This document shows, piece after piece, positions 1 through 9,212 of a DNA stretch of 64,000 nt; within the stretch, counting starts at the first letter, position 1, and every line of letters begins with the position of its first letter. Source of the DNA: Enterococcus termitis (GTDB lineage: Bacteria; Bacillota; Bacilli; Lactobacillales; Enterococcaceae). The DNA is taken from NCBI RefSeq assembly GCF_001730305.1, contig NZ_MIJY01000001.1:186001-250000 (forward strand), read 5' to 3'. Made by a program: the position numbers and the translations under genes. Below the pieces are notes generated by a model. It made no database searches and was not told the DNA's origin. It worked only from the letters and a program-made list of their open reading frames with translations.

Positions 1-1
1 T

Positions 2-1306
2 GAACACACGATTAATCAGTTTTTACATCAAGCATACAAACCGCTATATGAAATCGAAAAACAAATCAATGATCTATACGCAACATTTGGTGAGACTGGT
101 GAAGCTAAATTATTAGAACGAGCAGGGAATTTACAAACACAGCTAGATGAAAGTGATTTTTATCAAAGCGATACGATCATCAACGATCTTGCAAATGGTT
201 TAGGGATTGAGGCGATTGGATTAGAGCGTCCGATGAATGAACTGAGTGGAGGTCAAAGATCGAAAGTTATTTTAGCGAAGTTGCTTTTAGAGGAACCAGA
301 TGTGTTGCTTTTAGATGAGCCGACAAACTATTTGGATGACACGCATATTCAGTGGCTCATCAATTATCTGAATAATTTTAATGGGACGTTTATTTTGGTT
401 TCTCATGATTATCATTTTTTAAACGCAGTAACGAATTGCATCTGTGATATTGAGTTTGGTAAATTGACAAAATATACCGGAAATGTCGAAAAATCATTCG
501 CTCAAAAAGAACAAAACAAAGAAAGCTATTTAAAACAATACCACGCGCAACAAGCAAAAATCGAAAAAGCTGAAGCCTATATCCGCAAATACAAAGCAGG
601 AAATCGCGCAACAATGGCGAAAAGTCGTCAAAAACAATTGGATCGCTTAGAACGAATGGCACCACCGGGAAGTTTGATGAAACCAAATCTTCATTTTCCT
701 TATCAGCCGATTGTTGCCAGTCTAGCATTGATCACAGATGAATTAGTGATCGGCTATGCTGAACCATTACTGGCACCGATCAATTTATCTGTCCATAGTG
801 GAGAAAAAGTTGCTATCAAAGGATTTAATGGAATCGGTAAGTCGACCTTGATCAAAACGCTGACTGGTAAAATAAAGTCGATCAGCGGTGAATTTCAATA
901 TCCAGCGAATACAAAAATTGCTTATTTTTCCCAAGATTTGGTGTGGGAAAATGAGTATTTAACGCCGATTACTTATTTAAGTGACTGTTATCCAAAGAAG
1001 AATGTCAAAGAAATTCGTACTTTTTTAGCTAAAAGTGGACTTCCTGACAAACTAGTCAATCAACAAATTCGCTTGTTAAGTGGAGGCGAGCAAACAAAAG
1101 TGAAATTGTGTGAACTAACAATGACTACCAGTAATCTTATCTTTTTAGATGAGCCGACGAATCATATCGATACTGCCGCTAAAGATAGTTTACGCCAAGC
1201 AATTCAGCAATACCAAGGAACGATTGTGATTGTTTCCCATGAAGAGGAATTTTATACAGATATTGTTGATCGTGTTATTAATATTGAAGAGATGATGCGT
1301 TCGTAA
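2..1306 (+). CDS. ABC-F family ATPase, 5' end outside the window
   Basis: The reading frame is open from base 2, so the N-terminus, including the first Walker A, lies upstream. ABC-F proteins are soluble twin-ATPase proteins that act on the ribosome E site (translation factors or antibiotic target protection). Visible are the first signature LSGGQRSKV and Walker B VLLLDEPTNYLD, then a basic linker rich in K/R (AKSRQKQLDRLERM), then the second Walker A GFNGIGKST, signature LLSGGEQTKVK and Walker B LIFLDEPTNHID. There are no membrane segments. The linker looks closer to the YdiF/YfmM type than to Lsa-type resistance proteins, so a housekeeping role is more likely; this is inference. An ATG at 233 is internal and not the true start. 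Confidence 0.9.
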   Translation, partial: EHTINQFLHQAYKPLYEIEKQINDLYATFGETGEAKLLERAGNLQTQLDESDFYQSDTIINDLANGLGIEAIGLERPMNELSGGQRSKVILAKLLLEEPDVLLLDEPTNYLDDTHIQWLINYLNNFNGTFILVSHDYHFLNAVTNCICDIEFGKLTKYTGNVEKSFAQKEQNKESYLKQYHAQQAKIEKAEAYIRKYKAGNRATMAKSRQKQLDRLERMAPPGSLMKPNLHFPYQPIVASLALITDELVIGYAEPLLAPINLSVHSGEKVAIKGFNGIGKSTLIKTLTGKIKSISGEFQYPANTKIAYFSQDLVWENEYLTPITYLSDCYPKKNVKEIRTFLAKSGLPDKLVNQQIRLLSGGEQTKVKLCELTMTTSNLIFLDEPTNHIDTAAKDSLRQAIQQYQGTIVIVSHEEEFYTDIVDRVINIEEMMRS

Positions 1307-1314
1307 ATAAAATT

Positions 1315-1455
1315 GAGTCCGAAACAAAACGAAAAATCAGTGTTGTTTCGGACTCTAAAACATAATAAACGGAGGCTAAAAGTTAGCTTCTTCGCCAATT
1401 TCACAAAAAATCGAGCAATACAAAAATCGTATTGTTCGATTTTTGTATTGCTCGA
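1315..1455. repeat. Intergenic repeat copy with two hairpins
   Basis: Two inverted repeats in tandem. The first has 13-bp arms (GAGTCCGAAACAA at 1315-1327 and its complement at 1343-1355). The second has perfect 19-bp arms at 1411-1429 and 1437-1455 with a 7-nt loop. The layout of AAACAAAAC hairpin, then TAAAACATAATAAACGGAGGC, then GCTTCTTCGCCAATT matches the copy at 45250-45356. It lies between the convergent ABC-F and efaA genes and probably terminates both. Confidence 0.75.
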
Positions 1456-1481
1456 ACCTAAGTGACATTTGGCTCACCCTT

Positions 1482-2411
1482 TTACTGTGTCAGACCTTCA
1501 TGAATCTTTTCTAAATTCCATTTCATCATTGAATAATAACTGTCGCCTTCTTCTCCTTGTTTAGCAAGAGAATCAGTAAAAATCGTGCTGTAGATCGGCA
1601 GGTCAGTTTCTTTGGAAACACGTTCCATACTACGCTTATCTACACTTGTTTCAACAAAAAGAGCGGGAACTTTCGTTTGATGGATCTTATCGATAATCTG
1701 TTTCATTTGATCAGGTGTTCCTTGACTTTCCGTGTTGATCTCCCAAATATAACCAGCGGTCAATCCGTACGCTTTTGAAAAATATTTGAATGCTCCTTCA
1801 CTAGTTACTAACAACTTCTTACTTTCAGGAATATCAGCAAATTTTTCTTTTCCTTCTTGATCTAGTGCTGTTAACTTTTTAATATAAGCTTCAGCATTTT
1901 GCTCGTACGTTACTTTATTTTCAGGATCCTTGTCAATCAATGTATCTCTAATTTTTTCCACATATAAAATTCCATTTTGAATATCCAACCAAGCGTGGGG
2001 GTCTTGCTCGTTCTCCTGGCCAGCACTGGTTAAATACATGGGTTGAACATTGGTGCTGACAGAAAAATAGTCTTCATTTTCTTTTTTCTTTGCTGTTTCC
2101 ATTAATTTGTTGAACCAGCCATTGCCGCCAGTTTCCAAGTTTAGTCCATTAAAGAATAAGATGTCCGCTTCAGACGCTTTAGCGATATCTTCTGGTAAAG
2201 GCTCGTATTCATGAGGATCTGTTCCAACAGGGACGATGCTATGAATATTGACTAGATCTTTACCAACATTTTTTGTCATGTCAGCAAGAATCGAATTTGT
2301 TGCAACGATGTTTAGCTTGTTTGATTCTGCTTTATCCCCAGTATTTGTTTGACAAGCTGCAAGTGAAAATAGACTTGCACAAGCAACGATAGTTAAAAGT
2401 AGTTTTTTCAT
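1482..2411 (-). CDS. efaA: Manganese ABC transporter substrate-binding lipoprotein (EfaA/PsaA family)
   Basis: Binds extracellular Mn2+ and delivers it to the EfaB permease. The protein is 309 aa with a lipoprotein signal ending in a lipobox (LAAC, Cys20). The four PsaA-type metal ligands are at the same numbers as in PsaA: His67 (DPHEYEPLP), His139 (DPHAWLDI), Glu205 (TSEGAFKYF) and Asp280 (IFTDSLA). The Glu/Asp pair argues for manganese rather than zinc. It is the last gene of a minus-strand operon efaC-efaB-efaA and its start overlaps the end of efaB by 4 bp. Expression is probably repressed by a DtxR/MntR-type regulator through the operators at 4027-4100. The homologue EfaA is an endocarditis-associated antigen in E. 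faecalis (family knowledge). Confidence 0.93.
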   Translation of the reverse strand: MKKLLLTIVACASLFSLAACQTNTGDKAESNKLNIVATNSILADMTKNVGKDLVNIHSIVPVGTDPHEYEPLPEDIAKASEADILFFNGLNLETGGNGWFNKLMETAKKKENEDYFSVSTNVQPMYLTSAGQENEQDPHAWLDIQNGILYVEKIRDTLIDKDPENKVTYEQNAEAYIKKLTALDQEGKEKFADIPESKKLLVTSEGAFKYFSKAYGLTAGYIWEINTESQGTPDQMKQIIDKIHQTKVPALFVETSVDKRSMERVSKETDLPIYSTIFTDSLAKQGEEGDSYYSMMKWNLEKIHEGLTQ

Positions 2412-3262
2412 ACAGACACCTCTTCCTTTGATTTATTGGCAAATAGTAGTCCTTTTTTCGGTGAGAATAAAAAGGCAAGAATGAAAAATGCTGCAGCAGT
2501 TAATACGATCGTAGCTCCAGAGGCTAAATTATAAGAGTAGCTGAAAAATAGCCCAATAATTGAACTTAAGATACCGAATAATGAGGCCAAACTGATCATT
2601 GTTGGTAAATGAGTGGTCAAAAGATACGCAGTGGCTGCTGGTGTAATTAACATCGCAATAACTAAAATCGTGCCGACTGTTTGCAATGAAGACACAGCAA
2701 CAAGGGTTAATAAAAACATCAAAGCATAATGGAAAAACTGCACATTTAAGCCATAAGCCTGTGCCATTGTTGGATCAAAAGAGGTAATTTGCAATTCTTT
2801 ATAAAACAATCCAACAAAAATAAGTACAACGATACCTACGATCACTGTAATCAAGATATCTGAATCTCGCACAGCCAATACATTTCCAAAAAGGATATGA
2901 TAAAGATCGGTAGAGCTTTTAGCAAAAGAAATCATAATGATCCCAAGTGCAAAAAACGAACTGAACACAACACCGATAGCAGTATCATTTTTTAACTGAC
3001 TTTTTTGTGTGATAAATCCAATTAACAAAGCAGCAAGGATTCCGAAAATAGAAGCGCCAAAGATGTAATTCACACCAAACATATAAGAAGCGGCTACTCC
3101 GGGAAGAACCGCATGGGAAATGGCATCACCCATTAAAGACATCCCTCTTAAAACAATAAATGAACCGATCACTCCTGAAACTAAACCGACAATGACCGAA
3201 GTGATCAACGCGTTTTGTAAAAATTGGTACCGAACCAGTCCGTCAATAAAATTTGTAATCAT
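2408..3262 (-). CDS. efaB: Manganese ABC transporter permease
   Basis: Integral membrane permease of the ABC-3 (ZnuB/PsaC/MntB) family, 284 aa, with about eight hydrophobic segments spread through the protein. It forms the Mn2+ channel between the EfaA lipoprotein and the EfaC ATPase. Typical family features include the early GSFIVLRGMSLMGDAISHAVLPG segment (given here from its GMSLMGDAISHAVLPG core). It overlaps efaC and efaA by 4 bp at each end, which indicates translational coupling within one operon. Confidence 0.92.
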   Translation of the reverse strand: MITNFIDGLVRYQFLQNALITSVIVGLVSGVIGSFIVLRGMSLMGDAISHAVLPGVAASYMFGVNYIFGASIFGILAALLIGFITQKSQLKNDTAIGVVFSSFFALGIIMISFAKSSTDLYHILFGNVLAVRDSDILITVIVGIVVLIFVGLFYKELQITSFDPTMAQAYGLNVQFFHYALMFLLTLVAVSSLQTVGTILVIAMLITPAATAYLLTTHLPTMISLASLFGILSSIIGLFFSYSYNLASGATIVLTAAAFFILAFLFSPKKGLLFANKSKEEVSV

Positions 3263-4014
3263 GCATCCGCCACTCCTTTAATGATAATGTCGCCCATAGT
3301 TTCTCCGTAGGCAAGCTGAATATTTTTATTGGTAAAGGTTGTCGCTACTGGACCAAAAGCAATCAGCTCTTTCTTTAAAATAACCACATCGTCAAAGTAA
3401 TGAGCTACTTTATGAAGATCATGATGGACGATCACAATCGTTTTACCAGCGTTTTTCAGCTGTTTAAGAATATCCATAATGACTTTTTCACTGGTCATGT
3501 CGATCCCGACAAAAGGTTCATCTAAAACAATGATATCTGCCTCTTGAGCTAAAACACGCGCAATGAAGACACGCTGCAGCTGTCCTCCTGATAATTCACC
3601 AATCTGTCTTTTAGCGAAAGCTTCCAGCTGAACAGTTTTAAGTGCAGATAATGCTTTTTCTTTTTCCTGTTTTTTGGGGCGATGAAACACGCCTAATTTG
3701 GGATACGTTCCTAAAAGAACAACTTCCAATACGTTGATAGGAAAAGAAAGATCTAAAGCACTGCGCTGTTCAACATAGGCGATGCGTTTCTTTTGAGTAT
3801 CGATGGGCGCCTCTCCTAAAAGAACCGTTCGAGAATCAGCTTTGATTAACCCTAATAGGCCTTTTAGAAAAGTGGATTTACCAGCACCATTAGGCCCGAT
3901 AATCCCAGTGATCTTTCCAGCAGCTAGCTGTAACGAAATGTCCAATAATGCTTTTTGTCCTTGATAGCTAACAGTCAAATTTTGGACTGTAATGTTATTA
4001 TTAGTTATAGACAT
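3259..4014 (-). CDS. efaC: Manganese ABC transporter ATP-binding protein
   Basis: Cytoplasmic ATPase of the metal importer, 251 aa. Walker A is GPNGAGKST, the signature is LSGGQLQRVFIAR, Walker B is IIVLDEPFVGID, and the switch His lies in IVHHDLHK. It is the first gene of efaCBA. A strong ribosome binding site (AAAGGAGGT on the minus strand, about 4022-4029) precedes the ATG. The gene is followed without a gap by efaB. The order ATPase-permease-lipoprotein matches efaCBA of E. faecalis. Confidence 0.93.
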   Translation of the reverse strand: MSITNNNITVQNLTVSYQGQKALLDISLQLAAGKITGIIGPNGAGKSTFLKGLLGLIKADSRTVLLGEAPIDTQKKRIAYVEQRSALDLSFPINVLEVVLLGTYPKLGVFHRPKKQEKEKALSALKTVQLEAFAKRQIGELSGGQLQRVFIARVLAQEADIIVLDEPFVGIDMTSEKVIMDILKQLKNAGKTIVIVHHDLHKVAHYFDDVVILKKELIAFGPVATTFTNKNIQLAYGETMGDIIIKGVADA

Positions 4015-4026
4015 AAAAAAACCTCC

Positions 4027-4100
4027 TTTTTAGGTTTGCCTTAAAATAAGTATAAGACAAAGCTAAAACGAAAGCAAGTTTTTTTAGGTGAACCTAAAAA
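4027..4100 (-). promoter_or_regulatory. efaCBA promoter with two MntR/EfaR-like operators
   Basis: On the minus strand a -35 TTGCTT (4072-4077) and -10 TATACT (4049-4054) are spaced by 17 bp. Two TTAGG-type palindromes flank them: an imperfect one at 4027-4045, at the expected transcription start, and a perfect 20-bp one at 4081-4100 (TTTTTAGGTGAACCTAAAAA) upstream of -35. This motif is the kind recognised by DtxR/MntR-family repressors such as EfaR and ScaR; the assignment rests on motif resemblance. Confidence 0.8.
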
Positions 4101-4196
4101 TATGGAACGCAACGTTATGAGTTACGCTCCAGATTTGTTTATTGTAGATCAGCAGCAGAAGTAAAGACGAGACTTTTGTGTTGTCTGTTGGACAAG

Positions 4197-5390
4197 TTAT
4201 GCTTGATAAGGTCCCGGTAAATTAAACAGTGCATTCGCTAGGTCCGAATTAGTTTTGTCCTTAGGATGTTGGTTTGACAAGAGAATCACCGCATCTTGTT
4301 GATCTTTTGAGAATAGTGCATTGGATTCAAAACCAGCTTCAGATCCGTGTCCTTTGATGTAGCTGGGAAAGTTGTATAGTCCGCCCATATACTTGGTCTC
4401 TGTATCGGGAGTCCATAGTTCGCTCATGAGCTGCTTACTTATAAAGTCTCCTTCAAATAGGTGTGCATAAAATAGGTAAAGGTCACCCACCGTCATAGCG
4501 ACGTTCCCAGTACCAACTTCTTGATCGAAGGTTAAATGATTATCCATGATTTCATCCCCGAAGTCTTTACCAGAAACATTTTCATAGGCATATGTTCGAT
4601 TGAAAGAGGTCAAAAAGTCGTCATAAAAAGTTGTGTGCATCAATTTAGCATTCTGAACAAAAGTTTGATTGAACAATTCACGATACGTTTGATTTGTTAC
4701 TCGCTCTAAAACCCCTGCTAGTATTCGATAATTGACGCCATCGTATTTATATTTTCCATAGTTGCCCATTTGCGCATGAGTGATCGAAAAATGAAGAAAG
4801 TCATCATCGGACATCATTTCAGTTGGATAGTCCTTTTGATACAAACCAGAACGCATAGAAAGCAATTGCCGAATCGTTATTTTTTCACTGCCTGGGACAG
4901 AAGGATAAAAGTTATTTAAGGTTTGATCTAAAGCAAGCTGGTTCTTTTGGACTTGCTGCAAAACTAAAACAGCAGTCAGTGCTTTTTGGATTGAACCGAT
5001 TTGGAAGGTAGATTGCTCTGTATTTGGTCTACTTTCAGCAACATTGGCATGCCCAAATCCTTTTTGTAGAACAATGTTTCCTTGATGAACCACTAGGGCT
5101 GTGCCTGTAAATTTTTTATCGATCAGCTTCTGCTGTAATTCCTTAGCAAGTGTAGAGTGCGGCTCGACGGTTTGATTGAAGTTTTCAGCATTTTTAGCAC
5201 TGTCCGTAAGAGTTTCCGAAGACTGCGTGGTTTGAATCGTCGACTCACTTGTCTCCTGTGTGGTGATAGAAGTCGTTGGCTGTTGAAAAAAGAGCAAATA
5301 TATTTCTAGACCTACAACAATAATCAACAGTAAAATAACGAGTACAGGTATCCACGGATTCATTTTTTTGTGATGTTTTTTATGGTGCAT
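4197..5390 (-). CDS. Membrane-anchored serine hydrolase of the beta-lactamase/class C PBP family
   Basis: 397 aa. A His/Lys-rich cytoplasmic start (MHHKKHHKK) is followed by one membrane segment (about residues 12-35), a Ser/Thr/Gln-rich extracellular linker (about 38-75) and a serine hydrolase domain. The nucleophile motif is Ser133-I-Q-Lys136 (SxxK). The usual YxN motif appears as Tyr216-D-G, followed by VNY, and an HxG-like motif is seen as GHGSEAGF near the C-terminus. Relatives act as D,D-carboxypeptidases, esterases or FmtA-like teichoic acid enzymes, so the substrate cannot be assigned. A ribosome binding site TGGAGGTG precedes the start. It looks monocistronic and faces efaCBA in the same direction. 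Confidence 0.82.
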   Translation of the reverse strand: MHHKKHHKKMNPWIPVLVILLLIIVVGLEIYLLFFQQPTTSITTQETSESTIQTTQSSETLTDSAKNAENFNQTVEPHSTLAKELQQKLIDKKFTGTALVVHQGNIVLQKGFGHANVAESRPNTEQSTFQIGSIQKALTAVLVLQQVQKNQLALDQTLNNFYPSVPGSEKITIRQLLSMRSGLYQKDYPTEMMSDDDFLHFSITHAQMGNYGKYKYDGVNYRILAGVLERVTNQTYRELFNQTFVQNAKLMHTTFYDDFLTSFNRTYAYENVSGKDFGDEIMDNHLTFDQEVGTGNVAMTVGDLYLFYAHLFEGDFISKQLMSELWTPDTETKYMGGLYNFPSYIKGHGSEAGFESNALFSKDQQDAVILLSNQHPKDKTNSDLANALFNLPGPYQA

Positions 5391-5619
5391 ACGCGAATCA
5401 CCTCCAATATATTCTTATTTTACTGATGAGTGACAGTCATGTGCAATGTGATGTTATGTGATTTAACGAACAATTTTGTAAGCATAGATCACTCTCGAAA
5501 AAACAGGAATTCGTAGGTGAAAGAAAAAGATCAATGATTTTTTTTTCAATCAATGGTAAAATAACTATTGAAGCTTTTAATCATATTAGAGCAAAAATAC
5601 CAGGAACACGGAGGAAATC

Positions 5620-6585
5620 ATGACCCAAAAATACCAAGATAAAACATTACGTATCTTTAGTTTGAATGCCAATCGTCCTTTAGCGGAAAAAATAGCTGAG
5701 GTTGTCGGGACTGAATTAGGAAAGAGTACGGTTCGGCAATTTAGTGATGGAGAGATTCAAATCAATATCGAAGAGAGTATTCGTGGGGACCATGTCTTTC
5801 TTATTCAATCAACTAATTTGCCTGTAAATGATCATCTGATGGAGTTATTGATCATGATCGATGCGTTAAAACGGGCCAGTGCGAAAACGATTAATGTTGT
5901 CTTACCTTATTATGGCTATGCACGACAAGACCGCACAGCAAAACCAAGAGAACCAATCACCGCCAAGCTAGTCGCTAATTTATTAGAAGAAGCAGGCGCC
6001 ACCCGAGTATTGACGCTTGATTTACATACTGTTCAGGTACAGGGATTCTTTGATATTCCTGTAGATAATTTATTTACGATGCCTTTATTCGCTCATAATT
6101 ATCGCAAACAAGGAACAACCGGTGAAGATGTTGTGGTGGTTTCGCCAAAGAATAGTGGTGTTCAACGGGCTAGAAGCTTGTCTGAGTATCTTGATGCCAC
6201 CTTGGCGATCATTGATCAAGACGAAGTCGATGGTGTGCGTTCCGGTTATGTGATTGGTGAAGTCAAAGGAAAAACCTGTATTTTAGTCGATGATATCTTA
6301 AATACAGGAGAAACGCTGACTACCGCTGCCAAAATCTTGAAGAAAAATGGAGCTAAATGCATTTATGCTTGTGCTTCTCATGGCTTACTTTCAAAAGGAG
6401 CCAAACAAACACTTGATGATTCGCCGATCGAACAAATTTGTGTAACAGATTCAGTGTTCATCTCTGAAGAACGTCAGCCTAAAGCGCTGAATATTGTTTC
6501 TTGTGCAGAATTGATGGGAGAAGCAGTGAAACGGATTCATGAGAATACACCGATGAGCCCGCTGTTTCGTTTAGAAGAAAAATAG
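5620..6585 (+). CDS. prs: Ribose-phosphate pyrophosphokinase paralogue (divergent)
   Basis: 321 aa, the normal length for class I PRPP synthetase, which makes phosphoribosyl pyrophosphate from ribose-5-phosphate and ATP. Kept: the RQDR loop ([18 protein letters not shown]), metal-site DLH ([19 protein letters not shown]) and a PRPP-loop-like [11 protein letters not shown]. Altered relative to canonical Prs: SPDHGGVTRAR is [11 protein letters not shown], the catalytic-loop KRRPRPN region after AIID reads [10 protein letters not shown], and DTAGT in the PRPP loop is NTGET. Such second Prs copies are known in enterococci and Listeria, and a regulatory or low-activity role is possible. Ribosome binding site GGAGG precedes the ATG; a hairpin terminator follows. 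Confidence 0.85.
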   Translation: MTQKYQDKTLRIFSLNANRPLAEKIAEVVGTELGKSTVRQFSDGEIQINIEESIRGDHVFLIQSTNLPVNDHLMELLIMIDALKRASAKTINVVLPYYGYARQDRTAKPREPITAKLVANLLEEAGATRVLTLDLHTVQVQGFFDIPVDNLFTMPLFAHNYRKQGTTGEDVVVVSPKNSGVQRARSLSEYLDATLAIIDQDEVDGVRSGYVIGEVKGKTCILVDDILNTGETLTTAAKILKKNGAKCIYACASHGLLSKGAKQTLDDSPIEQICVTDSVFISEERQPKALNIVSCAELMGEAVKRIHENTPMSPLFRLEEK

Positions 6586-6606
6586 TTATTAATTGTTTTA
6601 CGAAAG

Positions 6607-6646
6607 AAAGAAGTTCAGCAGTGCGTTTACACTGAACTTCTTTTTA
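6607..6646 (+). terminator. Rho-independent terminator after prs
   Basis: Arms GAAGTTCAG and CTGAACTTC with partial GTG/CAC extension around the loop, followed directly by TTTTT. Confidence 0.8.
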
Positions 6647-6671
6647 TTGAATACGAAGGGGAGTTGTTTTA

Positions 6672-7568
6672 TTGAAAGAGCAAAGAAAGGGAGTTTTGTT
6701 AGGGTTCATTGCATATATATTTTGGGGGATTATTCCAATATATTGGAAGCTGATGCCGATGGTCGATCCACTTGATATTTTGTGCTATCGAATCATTTGG
6801 TCGTTTGTATTTATGTTGCTTTATATTTTCCTCACAAAAAAATGGACGTTGTTTTTAGCAGAAGTGAAAAGTGTACTGAAAGAGAAGAAGAAACTACTTG
6901 CGATTATTTGTGCGGCTATTTTGATTTCATTGAATTGGTTTACGTTCATCTATACGGTTAGTCAAGGTCATGTGACCCAAGCAAGTTTAGGTTATTATAT
7001 GAATCCGTTGGTCAATGTTTTACTGGCGACGTTGATTTTAAAAGAAAAATTAAGCCGTTCTGGCATGATCGCCTGCGCGTTGGCATTCACAGGGGTCTTG
7101 TTATTGACGATTCAAACAGGGGAATTGCCTCTTGCTCCTTTGATTATGGCAGTAACGTTTAGCTTTTACGGATTGATCAAAAAGGGTGTATCTGTCAGCT
7201 CATATACAGGTTTGACCATTGAAACATTTGTTATTTTGCCGCTTGCGTTGATTTATGTACTATTTTTTTCAAAACAAGGTTTCATGAACTATGAGCTATC
7301 CACCAATATGTTATTAGTCGGTGCCGGGATAGTTACAGCCATTCCTTTATTACTTTTTGCAGAGGCTGCCAAACGGATTTCTTACATTATTTTAGGCTTT
7401 ATTCAGTATGTAGGACCGACCTTAATGCTGCTGTCGGCACTTTTTTTATACCACGAACCTTATTCAGCGGAACAATTTATCGCGTTTGGTTTTATTTGGT
7501 TAGCGATCGCAGTCTTTACCTATGGCAATATCTATACCTATCGAAAAGAAAAACAATTTACCAAATGA
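6672..7568 (+). CDS. rarD: RarD-like EamA-family permease
   Basis: 298 aa with ten hydrophobic segments, the expected topology for the drug/metabolite transporter superfamily. The opening GVLLGFIAYIFWGIIPIYWK and the segment QGHVTQASLGYYMNPLVNVL are characteristic of RarD. The substrate of RarD proteins is unknown; the name comes from chloramphenicol phenotypes in Gram-negatives. The start is a TTG with GGGGAG 6-8 bp upstream. It is a single gene between terminators and the cysteine desulfurase promoter. Confidence 0.87.
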   Translation: MKEQRKGVLLGFIAYIFWGIIPIYWKLMPMVDPLDILCYRIIWSFVFMLLYIFLTKKWTLFLAEVKSVLKEKKKLLAIICAAILISLNWFTFIYTVSQGHVTQASLGYYMNPLVNVLLATLILKEKLSRSGMIACALAFTGVLLLTIQTGELPLAPLIMAVTFSFYGLIKKGVSVSSYTGLTIETFVILPLALIYVLFFSKQGFMNYELSTNMLLVGAGIVTAIPLLLFAEAAKRISYIILGFIQYVGPTLMLLSALFLYHEPYSAEQFIAFGFIWLAIAVFTYGNIYTYRKEKQFTK

Positions 7569-7577
7569 TTAACAGCT

Positions 7578-7606
7578 TTGAGGAACAGATTCACTTATGT
7601 TAAAAT
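7578..7606 (+). promoter_or_regulatory. Promoter of the cysteine desulfurase gene
   Basis: -35 TTGAGG (7578-7583), 17-bp spacer and -10 TAAAAT (7601-7606), located 37 bp before the ATG at 7643. Confidence 0.6.
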
Positions 7607-7642
7607 AACCTCATTAAACGTGGTTCAGAAAGGACGAGTGCA

Positions 7643-8788
7643 ATGACACCGATATATTTAGATCATGCAGCAACTACACCGATGCATCCAAACGTCATTG
7701 AAGTGATGGCAGACGAAATGGCACACACATTTGGAAATCCCTCTAGTATCCATACGTTTGGACGACAAGCGCATCGTAAAATTGAAAATGTTCGCCAAGT
7801 GATTGCTCAAAGTCTTCAAGTCAGACCACATGAAATCATTTTTAATAGCGGTGGCACTGAAGGCGACAACACTGCCATTATTGAAACAGCCTTGTCCAAA
7901 AAAAATCAGGGAATGCACCTGATCACGACAGCAATCGAGCACCCTGCTGTTTTAGAAACAATGAAGTATTTAGAATCGATCGGGTTTGATGTTACCTATC
8001 TTCCAGTGAATGAAAAAGGCGAACTGACTGTTTCAGATCTCGAACAGACATTACGTCCTGATACGATTCTAGTTTCGATTATGTATGGCAATAATGAGAT
8101 AGGGAATCTTATGCCGATCAAAGAAATTGGCTCATTATTGAAGAATCATTCAGCAGTTTTTCACACAGATGCTGTTCAAGCGTATGGTTCTGAGCGCATC
8201 TATCCACATGAACTTGGCATCGATCTACTTAGTATTTCAGCTCATAAAATCAATGGACCGAAAGGCGTCGGTTTTCTTTATAAAAGTGATGAAATCTCAC
8301 TTCCTGCTTTTTTACATGGCGGAGAGCAAGAGGAAAAACGCAGAGCTGGAACAGAAAACGTTGCTGGTATTGTTGGTTTAGGCAAAGCCGTAGAGTGTTT
8401 AACAGATACTGAAAAAGAGCAGCGTCATCATGCGTATACTCGTTATCAAGCCTTGATTTTAGAAAAGTTGGATCAAGCGGGCATCGAGTATCAGATCAAC
8501 GGGAATCCTGAAAATAAGTTGGCGCATATCGTAAATCTGTATTTTCCTAACGTTTCGAGTGACTTATTATTGATGCATCTGGATTTGCAAGGTGTAGCAA
8601 TTTCAACAGGATCAGCGTGTACAGCAGGAACAGTCGAACCTTCTCATGTTCTTGAAGCTATGTATGGAAAAAATCATCCCGCAATCAAAGAATCTGTAAG
8701 GGTTAGCTTTGGTTTAAACAATACCGATGAACAAATCGAGCGTTTTACCCAAATTTTGATCCAAACGATTCAGAAAATCCGGCAGTAA
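7643..8788 (+). CDS. Cysteine desulfurase (NifS/IscS family), probable sulfur donor for MnmA
   Basis: PLP enzyme that removes sulfur from cysteine as an enzyme persulfide. 381 aa. PLP Lys202 lies in SAHKINGPKG, the active-site Cys326 in STGSACTAGT, and the N-terminus carries the family motif YLDHAATTP. The neighbourhood (DUF1831 gene and mnmA downstream on the same strand) matches the YrvO-MnmA pairing of Bacillus, so it probably supplies sulfur for 2-thiouridine in tRNA rather than general Fe-S assembly; this is inferred from context. Ribosome binding site AAAGGAC precedes the ATG. Confidence 0.92.
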   Translation: MTPIYLDHAATTPMHPNVIEVMADEMAHTFGNPSSIHTFGRQAHRKIENVRQVIAQSLQVRPHEIIFNSGGTEGDNTAIIETALSKKNQGMHLITTAIEHPAVLETMKYLESIGFDVTYLPVNEKGELTVSDLEQTLRPDTILVSIMYGNNEIGNLMPIKEIGSLLKNHSAVFHTDAVQAYGSERIYPHELGIDLLSISAHKINGPKGVGFLYKSDEISLPAFLHGGEQEEKRRAGTENVAGIVGLGKAVECLTDTEKEQRHHAYTRYQALILEKLDQAGIEYQINGNPENKLAHIVNLYFPNVSSDLLLMHLDLQGVAISTGSACTAGTVEPSHVLEAMYGKNHPAIKESVRVSFGLNNTDEQIERFTQILIQTIQKIRQ

Positions 8789-8870
8789 CAAAAGAAAAAC
8801 TGATTAATGGTAGAAAAAAATTATTGTAACAATTATAATAGAAGTGACAACGAATGAATGAGGTGGAAAA

Positions 8871-9212
8871 ATGGCATTTGAAAATAAAGCAACAGTAGAA
8901 GGCTCTGAAGTCTATTACAAAGTAAATGAACAAGCAAAGAAATATACATTAAAAGATAACGGTTTTGTCGAAACAAACTCTGGCAACTTTCAGTTGATTC
9001 GTCCACTGAACGCAACACCACAAAGTAAAGACGGCTTCAAACTAAAAATCACGATCGCTAATGATTTAAAGACACTAAAAATGTCCGTAACAACAGCGAA
9101 TGGCTTAAAAGCGATGAATATTTTTAAAAGTGATGCTCATGCAATGAGTCAAGAAAAATTCTATTTCTTGATGGACGGTATGATCAGCCGTGGTGTGCTG
9201 GAAAAAGCATAG
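8871..9212 (+). CDS. DUF1831 family protein
   Basis: 113 aa, soluble, no signal peptide or membrane segment. The sequence (MAFENKATVEGSEVYYKVNE... with KLKITIANDLKTLKMSV in the middle) fits DUF1831, a small alpha/beta family confined largely to Lactobacillales and typically found beside a nifS-like gene and mnmA. Its role is unknown. A GAGGTGG ribosome binding site and a TATAAT box at 8834-8839 suggest it can be transcribed on its own. A strong terminator separates it from mnmA. Confidence 0.82.
   Translation: MAFENKATVEGSEVYYKVNEQAKKYTLKDNGFVETNSGNFQLIRPLNATPQSKDGFKLKITIANDLKTLKMSVTTANGLKAMNIFKSDAHAMSQEKFYFLMDGMISRGVLEKA

Noticed and set aside
2-1306. Lsa/OptrA-type resistance ABC-F protein
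   Set aside because: The interdomain linker resembles YdiF/YfmM-type housekeeping ABC-F proteins and half of the first domain is outside the window.
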